A stretch of DNA of 13,046 nt from Promicromonosporaceae bacterium (GTDB taxonomy: Bacteria > Actinomycetota > Actinomycetes > Actinomycetales > Cellulomonadaceae): positions 1-13,046 of the forward strand of contig WQZL01000057.1 in the NCBI GenBank assembly GCA_009780755.1, written 5' to 3'. The notes under the pieces were generated by a model. That model ran no database searches. It was not told the origin of the DNA and worked only from the letters and a program-made list of their open reading frames with translations. Shown in pieces: positions 12,990-13,046 of this stretch (within the stretch, counting starts at the first letter, position 1; each line of letters opens with the position of its first letter). The position numbers and the translations under genes were made by a program.

Positions 12990-13046
12990 CGGGTCATTTC
13001 CTCTTTGAGCAAGGTGGTGGCGGCCTCGATGGAGAGGCCGGATTTA
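12986..13046 (-). CDS. C-terminal end of a probable GntR-family (YtrA-like) regulator, partial
   Basis: The minus strand is open from the window edge (first full codon at 13045) to TGA at 12988-12986 and gives 19 residues, KSGLSIEAATTLLKEEMTR. A closing helix of the form GLS-xx-A--LL-EE is typical of YtrA-type GntR repressors, which often control membrane-protein or ABC genes beside them. The stop overlaps the DUF1648 ATG (ATGA), indicating translational coupling. The assignment rests on this short tail and the gene pairing. Confidence 0.45.
   Translation of the reverse strand, partial: KSGLSIEAATTLLKEEMTR

Noticed and set aside
12019..13008. Long plus-strand open frame opposite the DUF1648 gene
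   Set aside because: Its product is a Pro/Ser/Arg/Thr-rich sequence typical of the complement of a high-GC gene. The minus-strand protein has recognisable membrane segments and motifs.

Overview
The window is dense, high-GC DNA with short intergenic gaps, 4-base ATGA gene overlaps, frequent GTG starts and several promoters that place the -10 box directly before the start codon. Together with the protein families (an Rv3235-like C-terminus, a PG-binding-domain efflux adaptor, a DUF1648 protein behind a probable GntR regulator, an actinobacterial-type Maf) this points to a Gram-positive actinobacterium, probably an Actinomycetales relative. I do not name a species.

Layout. (1) 1-1529, plus strand: the C-terminal end of an Rv3235-like protein, an unrecognised acidic protein, a possible 17-residue peptide, and a Fic-family AMPylase with its own N-terminal inhibitory motif. 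(2) 1490-7201: a two-component system on the minus strand (histidine kinase and OmpR-type regulator), divergent from a four-gene efflux operon (lipoprotein, membrane-fusion-like adaptor, MacB/LolD-type ATPase, MacB/FtsX-type permease). The 128-base gap between the divergent units holds a perfect 16-base palindrome. The likely logic is that the sensor perceives envelope stress or an antimicrobial and the regulator drives the exporter. (3) 7312-9000: a DUF885 putative metallopeptidase with a leaderless GTG start. (4) 9012-9518: a small GIY-YIG nuclease gene bracketed by two nearly identical 39-base direct repeats, with a third, diverged and inverted copy just beyond. This is the most unusual part of the window and may be a small mobile or repeat-processing unit. 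(5) 9517-11419: a Gfo/Idh/MocA oxidoreductase (minus) and a Maf nucleotide pyrophosphatase (plus), divergent, both apparently leaderless, with another dispersed palindromic-type repeat between them. (6) 11402-11975: a 29-base tandem duplication covering the maf stop codon, running into a RelE/ParE-type toxin that lacks its N-terminus, followed by an apparently intact HTH antitoxin. (7) 11997-13046, minus strand: a DUF1648-type membrane protein translationally coupled to the end of a probable GntR-family regulator that continues beyond the window.

No rRNA, tRNA, CRISPR array, insertion-sequence transposase or riboswitch was recognised. No stretch over 300 bases lacks a gene; the longest gap is 10564-10741.
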